A DNA stretch of 64,000 nt from Myxococcales bacterium. Its GTDB lineage: Bacteria > Myxococcota_A > Polyangia > Palsa-1104 > JAEUJZ01. The notes under the pieces are model-generated. The model was not told the origin of the DNA. It worked only from the letters and a program-made list of their open reading frames with translations, and did not search any database. The stretch is from NCBI GenBank assembly GCA_016794365.1, contig JAEUKB010000077.1, positions 1 to 64,000 of the forward strand, given 5' to 3'. The position numbers were made by a program, and so were the translations under genes. Of the stretch, positions 24,663 through 33,742 are shown piece by piece; positions within the stretch are counted from its first letter, which is position 1; each line of letters opens with the position of its first letter.

Positions 24663-25868
24663 CTAGCCTTCTTTTTTGCGGCGGTGGTGGCGGCGCTTGG
24701 ATTTTTTGGGGGACTCTTCGCTGGGCTCGGACTCGCTGTCCTTGGGCTCGCTGACCGTCTTTGCAGCCGCTTCAGCCGGTGCTTTGGCATCTGCCGGGGC
24801 CGCAGCCGCGCTCGTGGCTTCAGAAGCACGCGGCGGAGCCGGGGCGGGATCGGTCGCGCTCGCACGGACCGGCGCGGGCGCAGCGATGGGCGCAGGCGTC
24901 ACCACAACTGGCGTCGGGCTCATGTTGCGACTGAGCAGCCACACCACGCCCGCCCCAATGCACAGACACGCCGCGCTGACCCCACCCAGCACCGCCAGGC
25001 TCGGCATGCCACTGTCGGCCACGACGGCTTCTTTTGGCACGTTGGCCGCGATGCGCTCCTCGATCGTCTTGCCTTGTAGCCGCTCTTTGGCCCGCGCTTG
25101 GTACTCCAGCAGCGGAAACAGCTCGACCTCTGCCGCGCCCGTCCGTTCCCCCGTCGGAGCATACTCAAACGGATCGTCCACATCCTTCACCAGCCGCCAC
25201 AGGTAGCTGTAGATGAGCGACACGAAGCTGATGATGATGTACTTGCCCAGGCTGCCAAACTCCGCCTTGTACTGCGCAATCACCAGCAGCGTCAGCACCG
25301 ACATCACCAAAAAGTCCAGCAGCGCATAGCCCGACGCCAAAAACCCCGTCCGCGAGATCACTCCAATCCGCGTCATCGTCCGTCGCAGGTTGTGGATCTC
25401 TGTCATCATCCGCACCGCTGGCAGGCCCGCGTTCAGCTTGTCGAACTCTTTGACCAGCCCATTGAGCTTTTCGATTGTCGCAAAGCCCTGTTCCGGCGTT
25501 CGTTTGCGCAAAAGCCAGCTCACCATCTCTTCGGTCACTTCCGCGACCAGCTCTTTCATGCTGCGCTCGTTCACCGCTGGACGATTGGCACAGACCCAGC
25601 TCACCGTCTCTTCAATCGTTTCCAGACAGGTCGCCAGCTCTGCCGGAATCTTTTCGCTTTCTTTGTAGTCTTGCAGCGTGCCCGACAGCATCAGGCCGAT
25701 CAGGAACACACCGCCGGTCAGCACCGGAGACAGCGCCGAAAAGTCCATCACACCGGCATAGCTGTTCATATACGTTTTGGAAAAATGTTCCAAAATGTAG
25801 CGAATCAGCACAGCGCCGAGTGGAATCGGCAATGTCGTTAACATCAACTTCCACTTCAGCATGCTCAT
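24663..25868 (-). CDS. Multi-span membrane protein with cytoplasmic helical domain (DUF4239/bestrophin-like layout)
   Basis: 401 residues. Two hydrophobic segments near the N-terminus (about 12-30 and 45-65), a helical soluble region of about 120 residues, two more segments (about 185-235), then a fifth near 300-320 and an Ala/Pro-rich tail ending in the basic patch KKSKRRHHRRKKEG. The two-helix, soluble domain, two-helix plan resembles DUF4239 proteins, but no motif proves it. It starts 21 bp after the kinase gene fragment, so it was probably the second gene of the receptor-kinase operon and may have lost its promoter through the split of that gene. Confidence 0.6.
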   Translation of the reverse strand: MSMLKWKLMLTTLPIPLGAVLIRYILEHFSKTYMNSYAGVMDFSALSPVLTGGVFLIGLMLSGTLQDYKESEKIPAELATCLETIEETVSWVCANRPAVNERSMKELVAEVTEEMVSWLLRKRTPEQGFATIEKLNGLVKEFDKLNAGLPAVRMMTEIHNLRRTMTRIGVISRTGFLASGYALLDFLVMSVLTLLVIAQYKAEFGSLGKYIIISFVSLIYSYLWRLVKDVDDPFEYAPTGERTGAAEVELFPLLEYQARAKERLQGKTIEERIAANVPKEAVVADSGMPSLAVLGGVSAACLCIGAGVVWLLSRNMSPTPVVVTPAPIAAPAPVRASATDPAPAPPRASEATSAAAAPADAKAPAEAAAKTVSEPKDSESEPSEESPKKSKRRHHRRKKEG

Positions 25869-25889
25869 GTCTTTGACTGCCGCCGTGCG

Positions 25890-27859
25890 TTACTTCGACT
25901 TGGACTTTTTGATCTTGGGCTTTTGCGGATTGGCCCAGTTGCCGCCCCACTTTTCGTACAAAGAGTCCGCAAAGCTCTGCCACTCTGCGTGCGTCCGTGG
26001 TCCTGGGAAGGGCAGGGGAGGAATCGGCGCATCGCCCGTCTTGATGACCTCAATCCGGTTGTCGTTGGTCACTTGGCCGATTTGAAAGATCTTCCAGGTG
26101 TGCTGGTTCGACGGGTCCACCCGCAGTCGCACGTTGCCCAGCACGAACTCTTGTCCGCGCAGCGCCAGCCGCACCCGGTTGACTTCCTCGCTGCCCGCCT
26201 TGGCCACCGCTGCCGCCCACAACAGCACGCCGTAGTACGCCGACTCCATCATCTCGCTGACCGGACGATGCGTCCCGTACTTGCGCTGAAACCGCGTCGC
26301 AAACGGCTCTTCTTTCGACTCCGGCACCGTTTGAAACCGCGTCCGCGCCACGTAGTGCCCGGCCAGCACCGGCTCTGAAAGCTGCGCCAGCTCGTTTTCC
26401 CCCAGCGTAAACGACAGCACCGGCAGCGTCCGCGCCGTGATGTCTTCTTCGATGAGCGTCCGAAAGAACGACAGCACCGAGTCCCCGACCAGCGTGTTGA
26501 TGATCATGTCGGGGTGCGCTTTTTCGATCTTTTTGACCACCGCGCCGAAGCTCGACTCGCCCACCACTGCGTAGTGCGTGCCGACCACCTCGCCGCCCAG
26601 CATCTTGATCTGGTCTTCGATGATGGCGTTGATTGCGTGCGCCCGCAGGCCGTCCGTTCCAATCAGATAGAACTTCTTGGCGTTGAGCGTATCGGTCGCC
26701 CACTGAATCGCAGGCACCGCGAGCTGATTGGGCGTCGCACCCGTGTAGATCAGGCTCTGGGATTCCTCGATCCCTTCGTACTGCGCCGGATAAAACAACA
26801 GCTGGTCGGCCTTTTCAAAGAACGGACGAATCGTCTTGCGACCCGCCGACCCGAACCCACCGAACACCGCCGCCACCTTGTCCACTTGCAGCAGCTTTTC
26901 CGCCCCGCGCGTAAACGCTGACTCCGCTGCAATCTCGGACTTGCCGTCTACCACCACCGGCACCACCTGTCGCCCGAGCACGCCGCCCTTGGCGTTCAGC
27001 TCGTCAATTGCCAGCAGCGACGCATCGGCCAGTGGGTGCTCGCTCACCGCCAGCGCGCCCGACAGCGAGTGCAGCACCCCCACCTTGATCGGCGGACCGC
27101 TCATCACCACCGGGGCCTTCGGCGGCTCTGGCACCGCTTTCTTGCTGCCCGCCCCGCGCCCCCGCAGCCCCAAAAAAGCGCCGACGCCCCCGACGACCGC
27201 CACCAGCGCCGCGCCCACAAACACCCGCCGCGACGATCCGCCTTCCGCTGGCCCCGCCCCAGGCTGAGACGGCGACAGCCCCGCCGCCCCCGCGCTCGAC
27301 ATCGCGCTCAGCGAAGGCAGCCCCGCCGACGACTGCCGCAGCCCCGCGCCACTGATGCCGCGATTGCCCGTCGAGCTGATCTGCGCCGCAATCGATGGTG
27401 CCGAGTCCTGCATCGCGAACACGGACTGATTGCGCTGCGGCACCCCCGACAGGATCGCTTCCAGATCCGCCGCCATCTCTGCCGCCGATGCGTAGCGATT
27501 TTCCGGCTTCTTGGCCATCGCCCGCAGCAGGATCTGCACGCAGGCCTCGGGAATTTCCGGGTTCACTTCGCGCGGGTCCGGCGTCGGCTGCGCCACATGC
27601 GCCAGCAGGATCTGCGGCACCCCCGTCCCCTGAAACGGCGGCTTGCCCGCCAGCAGCGCGTAGTACGTCGCCCCCAGCGAGTACAGGTCCGTCCGCGCAT
27701 CCATCGCCGCGTTGCTCGCTTGCTCCGGGCTCATGTACAGCGGGCTGCCGCACAGCATCCCGCTCTGCGTCAGGTGCAAGTCATCCTCGACCAGCTTCAC
27801 CAGCCCAAAGTCCACCAGCTTCACCACCCCCGTCGTCGAAAACAGGATGTTGTCCGGTT
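25890..27859 (-). pseudogene. C-terminal part of a split receptor Ser/Thr kinase with periplasmic-binding-protein sensor domain
   Basis: The frame resumes at PDNILFSTTGVVKL, inside the kinase catalytic loop, with DFG (VKLVDFGLVK), APE (GSPLYMSPEQA) and the rest of the C-lobe. The N-lobe and HRD motif are missing and are found at 33,267-33,742. After the kinase come a Ser/Ala/Gly linker, one membrane span (FVGAALVAVVGGVGAFLGL) and a complete type-I solute-binding domain of the UrtA/AmiC class (VGVLHSLSGALAVSE to the C-terminus). The new upstream sequence (an ATG at 27953) encodes only junk from the insert. The intact protein would be about 815 residues: cytoplasmic kinase, membrane span and an external sensor, probably for urea, amides or amino acids. 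Confidence 0.88.
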
Positions 27860-27908
27860 GAATCACTCCCGCCGTCGAAACCCCCCCACACCCCTTCCCT
27901 TCCCCGAC

Positions 27909-27925
27909 GCCATCCAGCGGGGAAC
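27909..27925 (+). repeat. 17-bp direct repeat, left copy
   Basis: GCCATCCAGCGGGGAAC, identical to 31145-31161. The two copies bracket the 28,002-31,165 gene pair closely (77 bp before the first start codon, across the last codons of the second gene). Part of the same core (CAGCGGGGAA) recurs at 27,963. It may mark the ends of a nested insertion of this pair. Confidence 0.65.
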
Positions 27926-28001
27926 TTTTCGCTGCTTCCGTAGGGCGATGCACGGGTCGATACAGCGGGGAAGCCGCCTATCCGTGTTACTCTGCCTTGC
28001 C

Positions 28002-29330
28002 ATGAGCACCACACCGACGCCAGTCAAAGCCAAACGGCTGCCCCTGCTCTTTGATCACAATCCACCGGAAAGCGAAGCCCTGATCCTGGATCTCTTTTGC
28101 AACCGTACGATGGAGATGGAGCGAGGGCTGGACGGGCTGCGGTCCCCGGACGGTGTCGGCAAGATCCAGGCGATCTACGGGCTGCCACGCTCTGGCAAGT
28201 CGCACTTTGCGCGGGCGCTGCTGCTTCGCGCCAAGCAAGAACGTCTTCCCTATCTGTTCGTTGAGGTGAACGCCAACAACCGAGGGACCGCCAAGTCCGT
28301 TTTGGAAGAAGTGTTCTTCAAGCTGTGGGCGCTGTTTCGCGGCGTGTCGCCCGATGACGTTCCCGATGGTCAGACAGGTGTCTATGACGAGTACCTGGCA
28401 GAACTGGCCCAGTATGAGCAAATCGTGGGTCGCGACAGCGCGCAGTTCACGATCGAGCGCACGGCCTCCCGTCGGGAGAGCACGGACGGCGGACTGAAGC
28501 TGACGCAGCCACCCTTTGAGTTCAGCTGGACCGGCAAGAGCGAACAGGAGTCTGGCGAAACAGACGCTCTGTCCCAAAGCAGCCTGACGGAGCGAGAGCT
28601 GACCGAGATTCTGCGCTATGCCGTGGATGGGCTGAGCTGGCTGTACGGCAGCGAAGACCCAGAAAAGGCCCAACAGGTCTTGCTATTGATTGATGACTTG
28701 GACTTGCTCGATAGCAAAGGAAGAGAAGGACAGCCAGAGAGCGATGTGCTGGTGGATCATTTGCGCATGCTGGCTGAGCATCCTTCTTTGTCTGGAAGAC
28801 AGCCTTGTCGCGTGCTTGCCACCATTCGCAATGCCTCATTTACGGATCGTGACAAAGACTATCGCGACTTTGTCGGGCTGCCGCTGCTAGAAAAAGAAAA
28901 TCACCTGGAGATTTATCAGCGTCACATCGATCTATTCAATGCTGGACAGCCTGTCTTTTCAGCAGAGACGCTGGACTGGTTAGAAGATCGCTCAGGTGGT
29001 CAGGTTGGAATTTTCTTGCGGCGCTGTCATGAGATCGCTGTCTCATTTTACAGTGAGCTGAAAGCGGGCAAGCCGATCTCTATCGAGCAGATCAAGAGCT
29101 ACATCAAAACAGATGTCCGCGATTACCTCCGCAACGCGGAAGTCGCAGGCGTGATGAGCGAAATCCTGGCCGCCATTCGCAATGGCAATACAGAGCTAGA
29201 GCTATCCGAAGCGCCCCGAGCACTTGAGTTCAAGGTCTTGCACCACACGGGCGAAGCCAGGAAGTACCGAATCAATGCCATGTATGCTGAAGTGATGCGC
29301 AGCATGCAGCAGCGGAGCGAGCTGCCGTGA
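28002..29330 (+). CDS. P-loop NTPase of an uncharacterised two-gene module
   Basis: 442 residues from the ATG at 28002, the first Met after the insertion end. Residues 20-60 (LILDLFCNRTMEMERGLDGL) resemble the lead-in helix of ORC/STAND-type NTPases. Walker A is YGLPRSGKSHFA (about 62-73) and Walker B is VLLLIDDLDLLD (about 225-237). A likely sensor motif follows at RVLATIRNAS. The final 40 residues (EFKVLHHTGEARKYRINAMY) may form a winged helix. Between the Walker motifs is an unusually long acidic insert of about 100 residues. The stop overlaps the next gene by four bases (GTGA), so the two proteins are made together. A sensor or switch ATPase is inferred. No family name can be given safely. 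Confidence 0.75.
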   Translation: MSTTPTPVKAKRLPLLFDHNPPESEALILDLFCNRTMEMERGLDGLRSPDGVGKIQAIYGLPRSGKSHFARALLLRAKQERLPYLFVEVNANNRGTAKSVLEEVFFKLWALFRGVSPDDVPDGQTGVYDEYLAELAQYEQIVGRDSAQFTIERTASRRESTDGGLKLTQPPFEFSWTGKSEQESGETDALSQSSLTERELTEILRYAVDGLSWLYGSEDPEKAQQVLLLIDDLDLLDSKGREGQPESDVLVDHLRMLAEHPSLSGRQPCRVLATIRNASFTDRDKDYRDFVGLPLLEKENHLEIYQRHIDLFNAGQPVFSAETLDWLEDRSGGQVGIFLRRCHEIAVSFYSELKAGKPISIEQIKSYIKTDVRDYLRNAEVAGVMSEILAAIRNGNTELELSEAPRALEFKVLHHTGEARKYRINAMYAEVMRSMQQRSELP

Positions 29331-31165
29331 GCTGGTCGCGCATCTTGGCCCAGGCAGAGCTGGATCTGCCACCACTTGTTCGGCGCAAGCGGGCACTGCT
29401 GGATCGTCTGGCTGTGCTCGAACAGTCTACCGATCCGCAGCAGCGCAAGGACCTGGCGTGGCAGCTGTCGTTAGACTTCCCTGGGCTCGGCTGCATTGGT
29501 GAGCTTGTCAACCTGACGGCGCTTGATCTCCATCGCATCATGCTCGGCTTGCCCGTGGACGATCCAGCCAAGCAGTTCGTGAAGGAGCTGGTCGCGCGCA
29601 TCAGCAACAAGCCAGCACTCTACGCGGCGCTGGGGCAGGCCATGCCGCACAGCTTTCCGCCGCCGCGACTGCCCGGTCCAGAACTTTCTGCACCACAGAT
29701 AGACCTGGATGGCTCGGACCGGACCGCTCCGTCTGGCTCCAGCCCTCGGCCACGGACGCCTCTGTCTCCCCTTCTTTCGCGGCTGGTGGTGCGGCTCTGT
29801 CGCGGTGAACTTCAGCCGTCCCTGCCCCTGGCGGACAGCGTGAAGGGCCACTTCGCACAAGAAGTGCCCGACCTTCGTCTTCAGCTTCGCCTACGTGACG
29901 ACTTCGACATCGAGGCAATCGCCATCAACCAGCCGATGGTTTCTGTCCGCAAAAAAACGGATCAATATACCCTGCCCATTCGTGATCAGGCAGCGCTGGA
30001 TCTTGCCGATGGAAGTCAACTACTCGCTGATATGTTTGGGATTACCTCCGTTCAGCATGATTCAAAAAACGGAAACCCCTATCACTTATGGCGAGGTGTT
30101 TTCAGCAATTGGTTCTGGTGGAAGCAGGAAGCCGTACGGTATTGGGTGGCGCGAAGTCCTGCGAGAGATTTCTATCCGACTTGCAATTTGAATATTGAAT
30201 ACGAACGAGGGGGGTCTTCTGGTCATTTGCATCTGACAGAAACACCTTCTGTTACCGTGGTGTCCATTGATCGCCCACGCGAAAATAGGGCTCAGGGACA
30301 CTCCGCTGCGATTGTAATCGAGAGCTTGCACCACGGGTATGAAGACCGTCACATGCTTTGGCAGCTCAGTGTGATGCTGCAGTCCGTGCTGAGCATCGCG
30401 ATGCCGTCGGTCTTTTATGGCTATAACGACCGGGCAGAGCTCTGTGCCGCCCTTCAGCTCAGCCGTCCTGGTTCCAACGTATACGACCTGGCTGTGCCTG
30501 GTGCGTCTTGCAACTTCATTCCATGTCTATTCGGTGATTCGATCAAAGATCAGCGGGTCTGGGTGGTGCCCTTTCTACACAGACTGCGTTCCGATGCCCA
30601 GCAGCGGGTGTCCCGGACCATGGAGTCACTGGGTTTCTTTCGCTGGGTGACGGAAGAGCCGATTCACGAGTTTCAGATCGCAAAGCTGGGCACGACGATT
30701 CGTATCCTGCTACACAGCGAGGGCGTGCTGCGTCACGACGACTATCTGAACCCTGCGCGGGTCTCTCAGGTCTTGCGGTCGTTCGCAAGGACGCGCGGGG
30801 TCCGGCTGCCCGCTGGAACCGAAGCCGCGCTGGAGCTGTCCCATCGGCTGGCGTTGCTCGGTAGTCGTGGCGTAGCGCCCGGTCGCCTGTTTTCCTCTCT
30901 TGATTTGCCACAAGCGGACGAAGCCAGAAGGGTCTTGCGAACGGCCTATGCCAGCTTGATTGCCGGCCTGTTGGGCTATACCGGGCCGCTCTTTTGGAAG
31001 ATGGATGCGGCGCGCAGCGGGTCCGAGGTCCACCATGCACTGCTCCATCCCAATCCGGCGGATGAACGGCTGGATCAAGCCGCTGCCGAAGAGCGCTTCG
31101 TAGCCAGCGAGGATGAGCCGACCGAGCCCGAGTCTGAGCCCGCTGCCATCCAGCGGGGAACATGA
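29327..31165 (+). CDS. Protein of unknown function, partner of the upstream NTPase
   Basis: 612 residues from a GTG start fused to the upstream stop. I do not recognise the family. Residues 1-100 are helical, with LVNLTALDLHRIMLGLPVDD and KQFVKELVARISNKPALYAAL, which could be a small adaptor domain. A Pro/Ser-rich linker follows (about 112-150), then a large mixed domain with several Trp/Tyr clusters (LWRGVFSNWFWWKQEAVRYW) and a short RPGSNVYDLAVPG stretch, a further helical region and an acidic tail (ASEDEPTEPESEPAA). No signal peptide, no membrane segment, no obvious nuclease motif. The 17-bp direct repeat overlaps the last codons. Converges on the DUF4276 gene with three bases between. Confidence 0.7.
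   Translation: MSWSRILAQAELDLPPLVRRKRALLDRLAVLEQSTDPQQRKDLAWQLSLDFPGLGCIGELVNLTALDLHRIMLGLPVDDPAKQFVKELVARISNKPALYAALGQAMPHSFPPPRLPGPELSAPQIDLDGSDRTAPSGSSPRPRTPLSPLLSRLVVRLCRGELQPSLPLADSVKGHFAQEVPDLRLQLRLRDDFDIEAIAINQPMVSVRKKTDQYTLPIRDQAALDLADGSQLLADMFGITSVQHDSKNGNPYHLWRGVFSNWFWWKQEAVRYWVARSPARDFYPTCNLNIEYERGGSSGHLHLTETPSVTVVSIDRPRENRAQGHSAAIVIESLHHGYEDRHMLWQLSVMLQSVLSIAMPSVFYGYNDRAELCAALQLSRPGSNVYDLAVPGASCNFIPCLFGDSIKDQRVWVVPFLHRLRSDAQQRVSRTMESLGFFRWVTEEPIHEFQIAKLGTTIRILLHSEGVLRHDDYLNPARVSQVLRSFARTRGVRLPAGTEAALELSHRLALLGSRGVAPGRLFSSLDLPQADEARRVLRTAYASLIAGLLGYTGPLFWKMDAARSGSEVHHALLHPNPADERLDQAAAEERFVASEDEPTEPESEPAAIQRGT
31145..31161 (+). repeat. 17-bp direct repeat, right copy
   Basis: Identical to 27909-27925. 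It lies over the final codons of the 612-residue protein, encoding AIQRGT at its end. If it is a recombination scar, the last residues of that protein were added by the insertion. Confidence 0.65.
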
Positions 31166-31168
31166 AGC

Positions 31169-31849
31169 TTAGAACACCTGCTCTGAGGATGACAGCGCTG
31201 GGCTCTGGCCAGTCAATCTACGTAGGCCCTGACAGAGCTTGTTAAAGCTGGGCGACTTGTTGGCTTCTACGGACAACAACGGGCCCATTTTTTCGGCCCA
31301 GTCGTGCTTGAGCTGTCCAGACAAAGGCCAGCCTTCCTTTTTGATCTTGGAAGAGCCACCTGGATACACGGCATCCGCCAACAGCTCCCACGTTCCACAG
31401 ATGCTATCCTGCTTATATTTTTTGAGCGCCTGCGCCTTCAAGCGTGGGAACGCTCTTTGTAATGCTTCGCGATCTCCCAAGTACCAGGCTTCTATCTCTT
31501 CAATGGCGAGCCTGAAGATTGTATGTGCCGGAGCCTGATTCGTTTTCGCCAGACCCTGTAGTTCCGCCAAGAAAGAAGCGCAGTTTCGGTTGTCGCTATC
31601 CAAGACGACCATCACCGCATCAATGCCTGGTGTGTTGCCATAGCCACGCAGAATCTTCGGTAGCTGGTCTAAGAGCATCCGCTTCTGCGGATCAGACGCT
31701 GGCGTAAGACCTTTTGGTACCCTTCCAATGCCTTTGTATTTGTGGATGTTCCAAGTATGTGGACTGTTATATTCACCAATGATCTTGGGTACAAGAAAGG
31801 AAAGCAGCTTGGCACCAGAGCTGTCTTCGACCAGGATTTCAATGTGCAT
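31169..31849 (-). CDS. DUF4276 TOPRIM-like protein, partner of an ATPase
   Basis: 226 residues. The TOPRIM-like pattern is visible: MHIEILVEDSSGAKLL with the first acidic residue in LVED, and VMVVLDSDNRNC with the DxD. The family hallmark FRLAIEEIEAWYLGD follows, close to the usual AxAxEAWLLAD. Proteins of this clan act as Mg-dependent nucleases together with ABC-type ATPases (compare OLD, PARIS and RloB/AbiL pairs). It starts three bases after the ATPase stop, with a GAGG site inside the end of that gene. Effector nuclease of an abortive-infection pair is the best inference. The exact system name is uncertain. Confidence 0.75.
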   Translation of the reverse strand: MHIEILVEDSSGAKLLSFLVPKIIGEYNSPHTWNIHKYKGIGRVPKGLTPASDPQKRMLLDQLPKILRGYGNTPGIDAVMVVLDSDNRNCASFLAELQGLAKTNQAPAHTIFRLAIEEIEAWYLGDREALQRAFPRLKAQALKKYKQDSICGTWELLADAVYPGGSSKIKKEGWPLSGQLKHDWAEKMGPLLSVEANKSPSFNKLCQGLRRLTGQSPALSSSEQVF

Positions 31850-31852
31850 CTG

Positions 31853-33094
31853 CTACCTCGAGTCCAAATAATCACTGTACCAAAGACCGCCCAGTGGCAG
31901 GCCCTGTTCCACCAGATTCCGTACAATCTCTAGCTCGGACACGCGCTGTATGGTTGAAAAACCTTCTTTGCCTTTTTCCAGAATCCATACCTCTTCTGGT
32001 GTCAGCGCATCGACAAAATATGGCTGATGCGTCGTCACAAAGATCTGTGGAGAGTTCTTCTTTCCATTTGCGTGCTCTCTGAACTCCGTGGCCAGAGACT
32101 CAAGCAGCTTATGATACAGACCATTCTCTGGTTCTTCGATACAGAGAAACGGTGGTGGCGCTGGATCTTCCAGCATTAACAGATATGCGAAGACCTTCAG
32201 TGTTCCATCCGACATCTGTTGCGCGAAGAAAGGATCTCCGAACGCGCCGTCATTGAACTGAATCACTACGCGCTTATCCAGGGTGACATCGGTCTTGATT
32301 TCTTTGACCCCAGGGATCTTGGTCGCGATGCGGGCCAGGATATTTTTGAAGCGATCCTTGTGCTCACGCTCCATGTACTGCACGACATTGCCGATATTGT
32401 CGCCATGGACATTCAGGTGTCGCTGCGGTCCGGCACTCGGCAGGCTGCGGGCTGCATCGGGATAGAAATAGGACAGATACCAGCCTTTTAAGAAGTCGCG
32501 GAACCGCTTGATGCGCGGATGCTCTTTCAACGTACCCAGCGTTGCGATGCCGAGCTGTCGCGGATCGGTCAGCTCCACCGGAGTTTGCGTGTTGTCCTCT
32601 TCGCTGCTCTGCGCTTCGTCCTCTCCCACTGCATCTTCTCCGGCCCAGACTGTGCCCTTGCCATGGGTGAGACGCAGAAAAGGAAAGGGACGACCATGCC
32701 GTTGTCCCTTGCGCCTTTGTTTGAGAACTTCTGATTCCACAAAGGGACGACCCAATCGATCGAGTGCAATGGCCAGCTCGTACGTAATAGGCCGCTCACC
32801 TGCGGATTCGCGATAATAGATTTCAAAGCGAATAGCCCCGGTTTTCCCTTTGGATATCAGACGATCGAAGCCGCCCCGTTGCTTCATATCGCAGGCAGTT
32901 TCAACATCGGTAGCCAGACAGTCAGCAACAAAACCAAATGCATCAAACAGAGAACTCTTCCCCGATCCATTTTTCCCAATCACAACTGTAAAGGGCGTTA
33001 AGGGCTCACTCTTTTGGTTGGCTGACAATTTACCAATGGTGACATCATGCAATACACGGAAATTTTTAACCCCAAATCCTTCGATGATAGCCAT
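31853..33094 (-). CDS. AAA_21/RecF-like ATPase paired with the DUF4276 protein
   Basis: 413 residues from the ATG at 33094, which has GGAG eight bases upstream. A start at 33136 has less support. It opens with EGFGVKNFRVLHDVTIG, then Walker A VVIGKNGSGKSSLFDAFG, a Q-loop region, an inserted acidic segment (AVGEDEAQSSEEDNTQTP), signature-like MSDGTLKVFAYLLML, Walker B PFLCIEEPENGLYH and H-loop VTTHQPYFVD. This is the OLD/RecF-type ABC ATPase plan without a fused TOPRIM domain, which is supplied by the next gene. Such pairs sense phage proteins or DNA and activate the nuclease. It lies next to the right end of the kinase-splitting insertion. Confidence 0.82.
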   Translation of the reverse strand: MAIIEGFGVKNFRVLHDVTIGKLSANQKSEPLTPFTVVIGKNGSGKSSLFDAFGFVADCLATDVETACDMKQRGGFDRLISKGKTGAIRFEIYYRESAGERPITYELAIALDRLGRPFVESEVLKQRRKGQRHGRPFPFLRLTHGKGTVWAGEDAVGEDEAQSSEEDNTQTPVELTDPRQLGIATLGTLKEHPRIKRFRDFLKGWYLSYFYPDAARSLPSAGPQRHLNVHGDNIGNVVQYMEREHKDRFKNILARIATKIPGVKEIKTDVTLDKRVVIQFNDGAFGDPFFAQQMSDGTLKVFAYLLMLEDPAPPPFLCIEEPENGLYHKLLESLATEFREHANGKKNSPQIFVTTHQPYFVDALTPEEVWILEKGKEGFSTIQRVSELEIVRNLVEQGLPLGGLWYSDYLDSR

Positions 33095-33205
33095 TGCGTT
33101 GTCTCCGTCCGTCGAGAGCCACTTTGTATCACACACGAAACCCAGACTCGCCGGTTTTCTGGTGACGCTGCGTCTGGAATGCCACGCTTGCTGTCGGCTT
33201 CCCGC

Positions 33206-33742
33206 CTACCTCCCGGTGGGGGCGGCGGCGGCGCTTGGGCGACGGATAGGGCGGGGCGGGATGGATTCCGGTTTAATATCGCGGTGGATGATGCCGTTTT
33301 CGTGGGCGACGGAGAGGGCGGCGGCGCAGTCGGCGATGATGCGGGTGGCGACGAGCCAGTGATAGGGGCCCTCGCTCTTGATGCGGCTCGATGCGCTCTT
33401 GGGATTGAGCAGCTCGATCACCATGTAGCAGCCGCGCTCGTCCTTGCCTGCGTCGTAGACGGCGATGATGTTGGGGTGATTGAGCCCGCCCGCGACCTGG
33501 GCTTCGCGCATGAAGCGCTCGATGACCTCGGGCTTGTTGATCAGCTCATCGGGCAAGAACTTGACGGCGACCTTGCGGCGCAGGGCGGCGTCTTCGCCTT
33601 CGTAGACGGCCCCCATGCCGCCGCGACCGAGCAGCCGGATGATCTTGTACTTCCCAAAGGTTGCGCCGATGCGCGGATCGACCGGGCTGCCATCGGCAGC
33701 AGGCGAGGGCGGGGCCTTAGGCGGCGAGCCTGGCTGTGTCAC
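33206..33742 (-). pseudogene. N-terminal part of the split receptor Ser/Thr kinase
   Basis: Genuine kinase sequence runs from the GTG at 33742 to 33,267. It has a Pro-rich N-tail, glycine loop LGRGGMGAVYEGED, VAVKFLP with the catalytic Lys, the C-helix FMREAQVAGGLNHPN, and the catalytic motif NGIIHRDIKPE, where it breaks off. The last 20 codons to the stop at 33206 (SIPPRPIRRPSAAAAPTG) come from the insert. The remainder of the kinase is at 25,890-27,859. The product would lack DFG, APE and the whole C-lobe, so it cannot be an active kinase. Confidence 0.9.

Larger units (their letters stand above)
27853..33273. mobile_element. 5.4-kb insertion that splits the receptor-kinase gene
   Basis: Removing 27,860-33,266 and one copy of the flanking TCCGGTT (27853-27859 and 33267-33273) restores an uninterrupted reading frame through HRDIKPDNILFSTTG. 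The seven-base repeat therefore looks like a target-site duplication. The ends show weak inverted similarity (ATCACTCCCGCC inside the left end, ATCCATCCCGCC reading inward from the right). No transposase or recombinase gene lies inside. The cargo is two converging gene pairs, both with phage-defence character. The mechanism that moved it is unknown, and trans mobilisation or loss of the mobility gene are both possible. Confidence 0.75.

Noticed and set aside
27036..28001. N-terminal extension of the NTPase frame
   Set aside because: It is antisense to the kinase fragment and Arg/His-rich. The insertion end lies at 27,860, so the real start must be at 28002.
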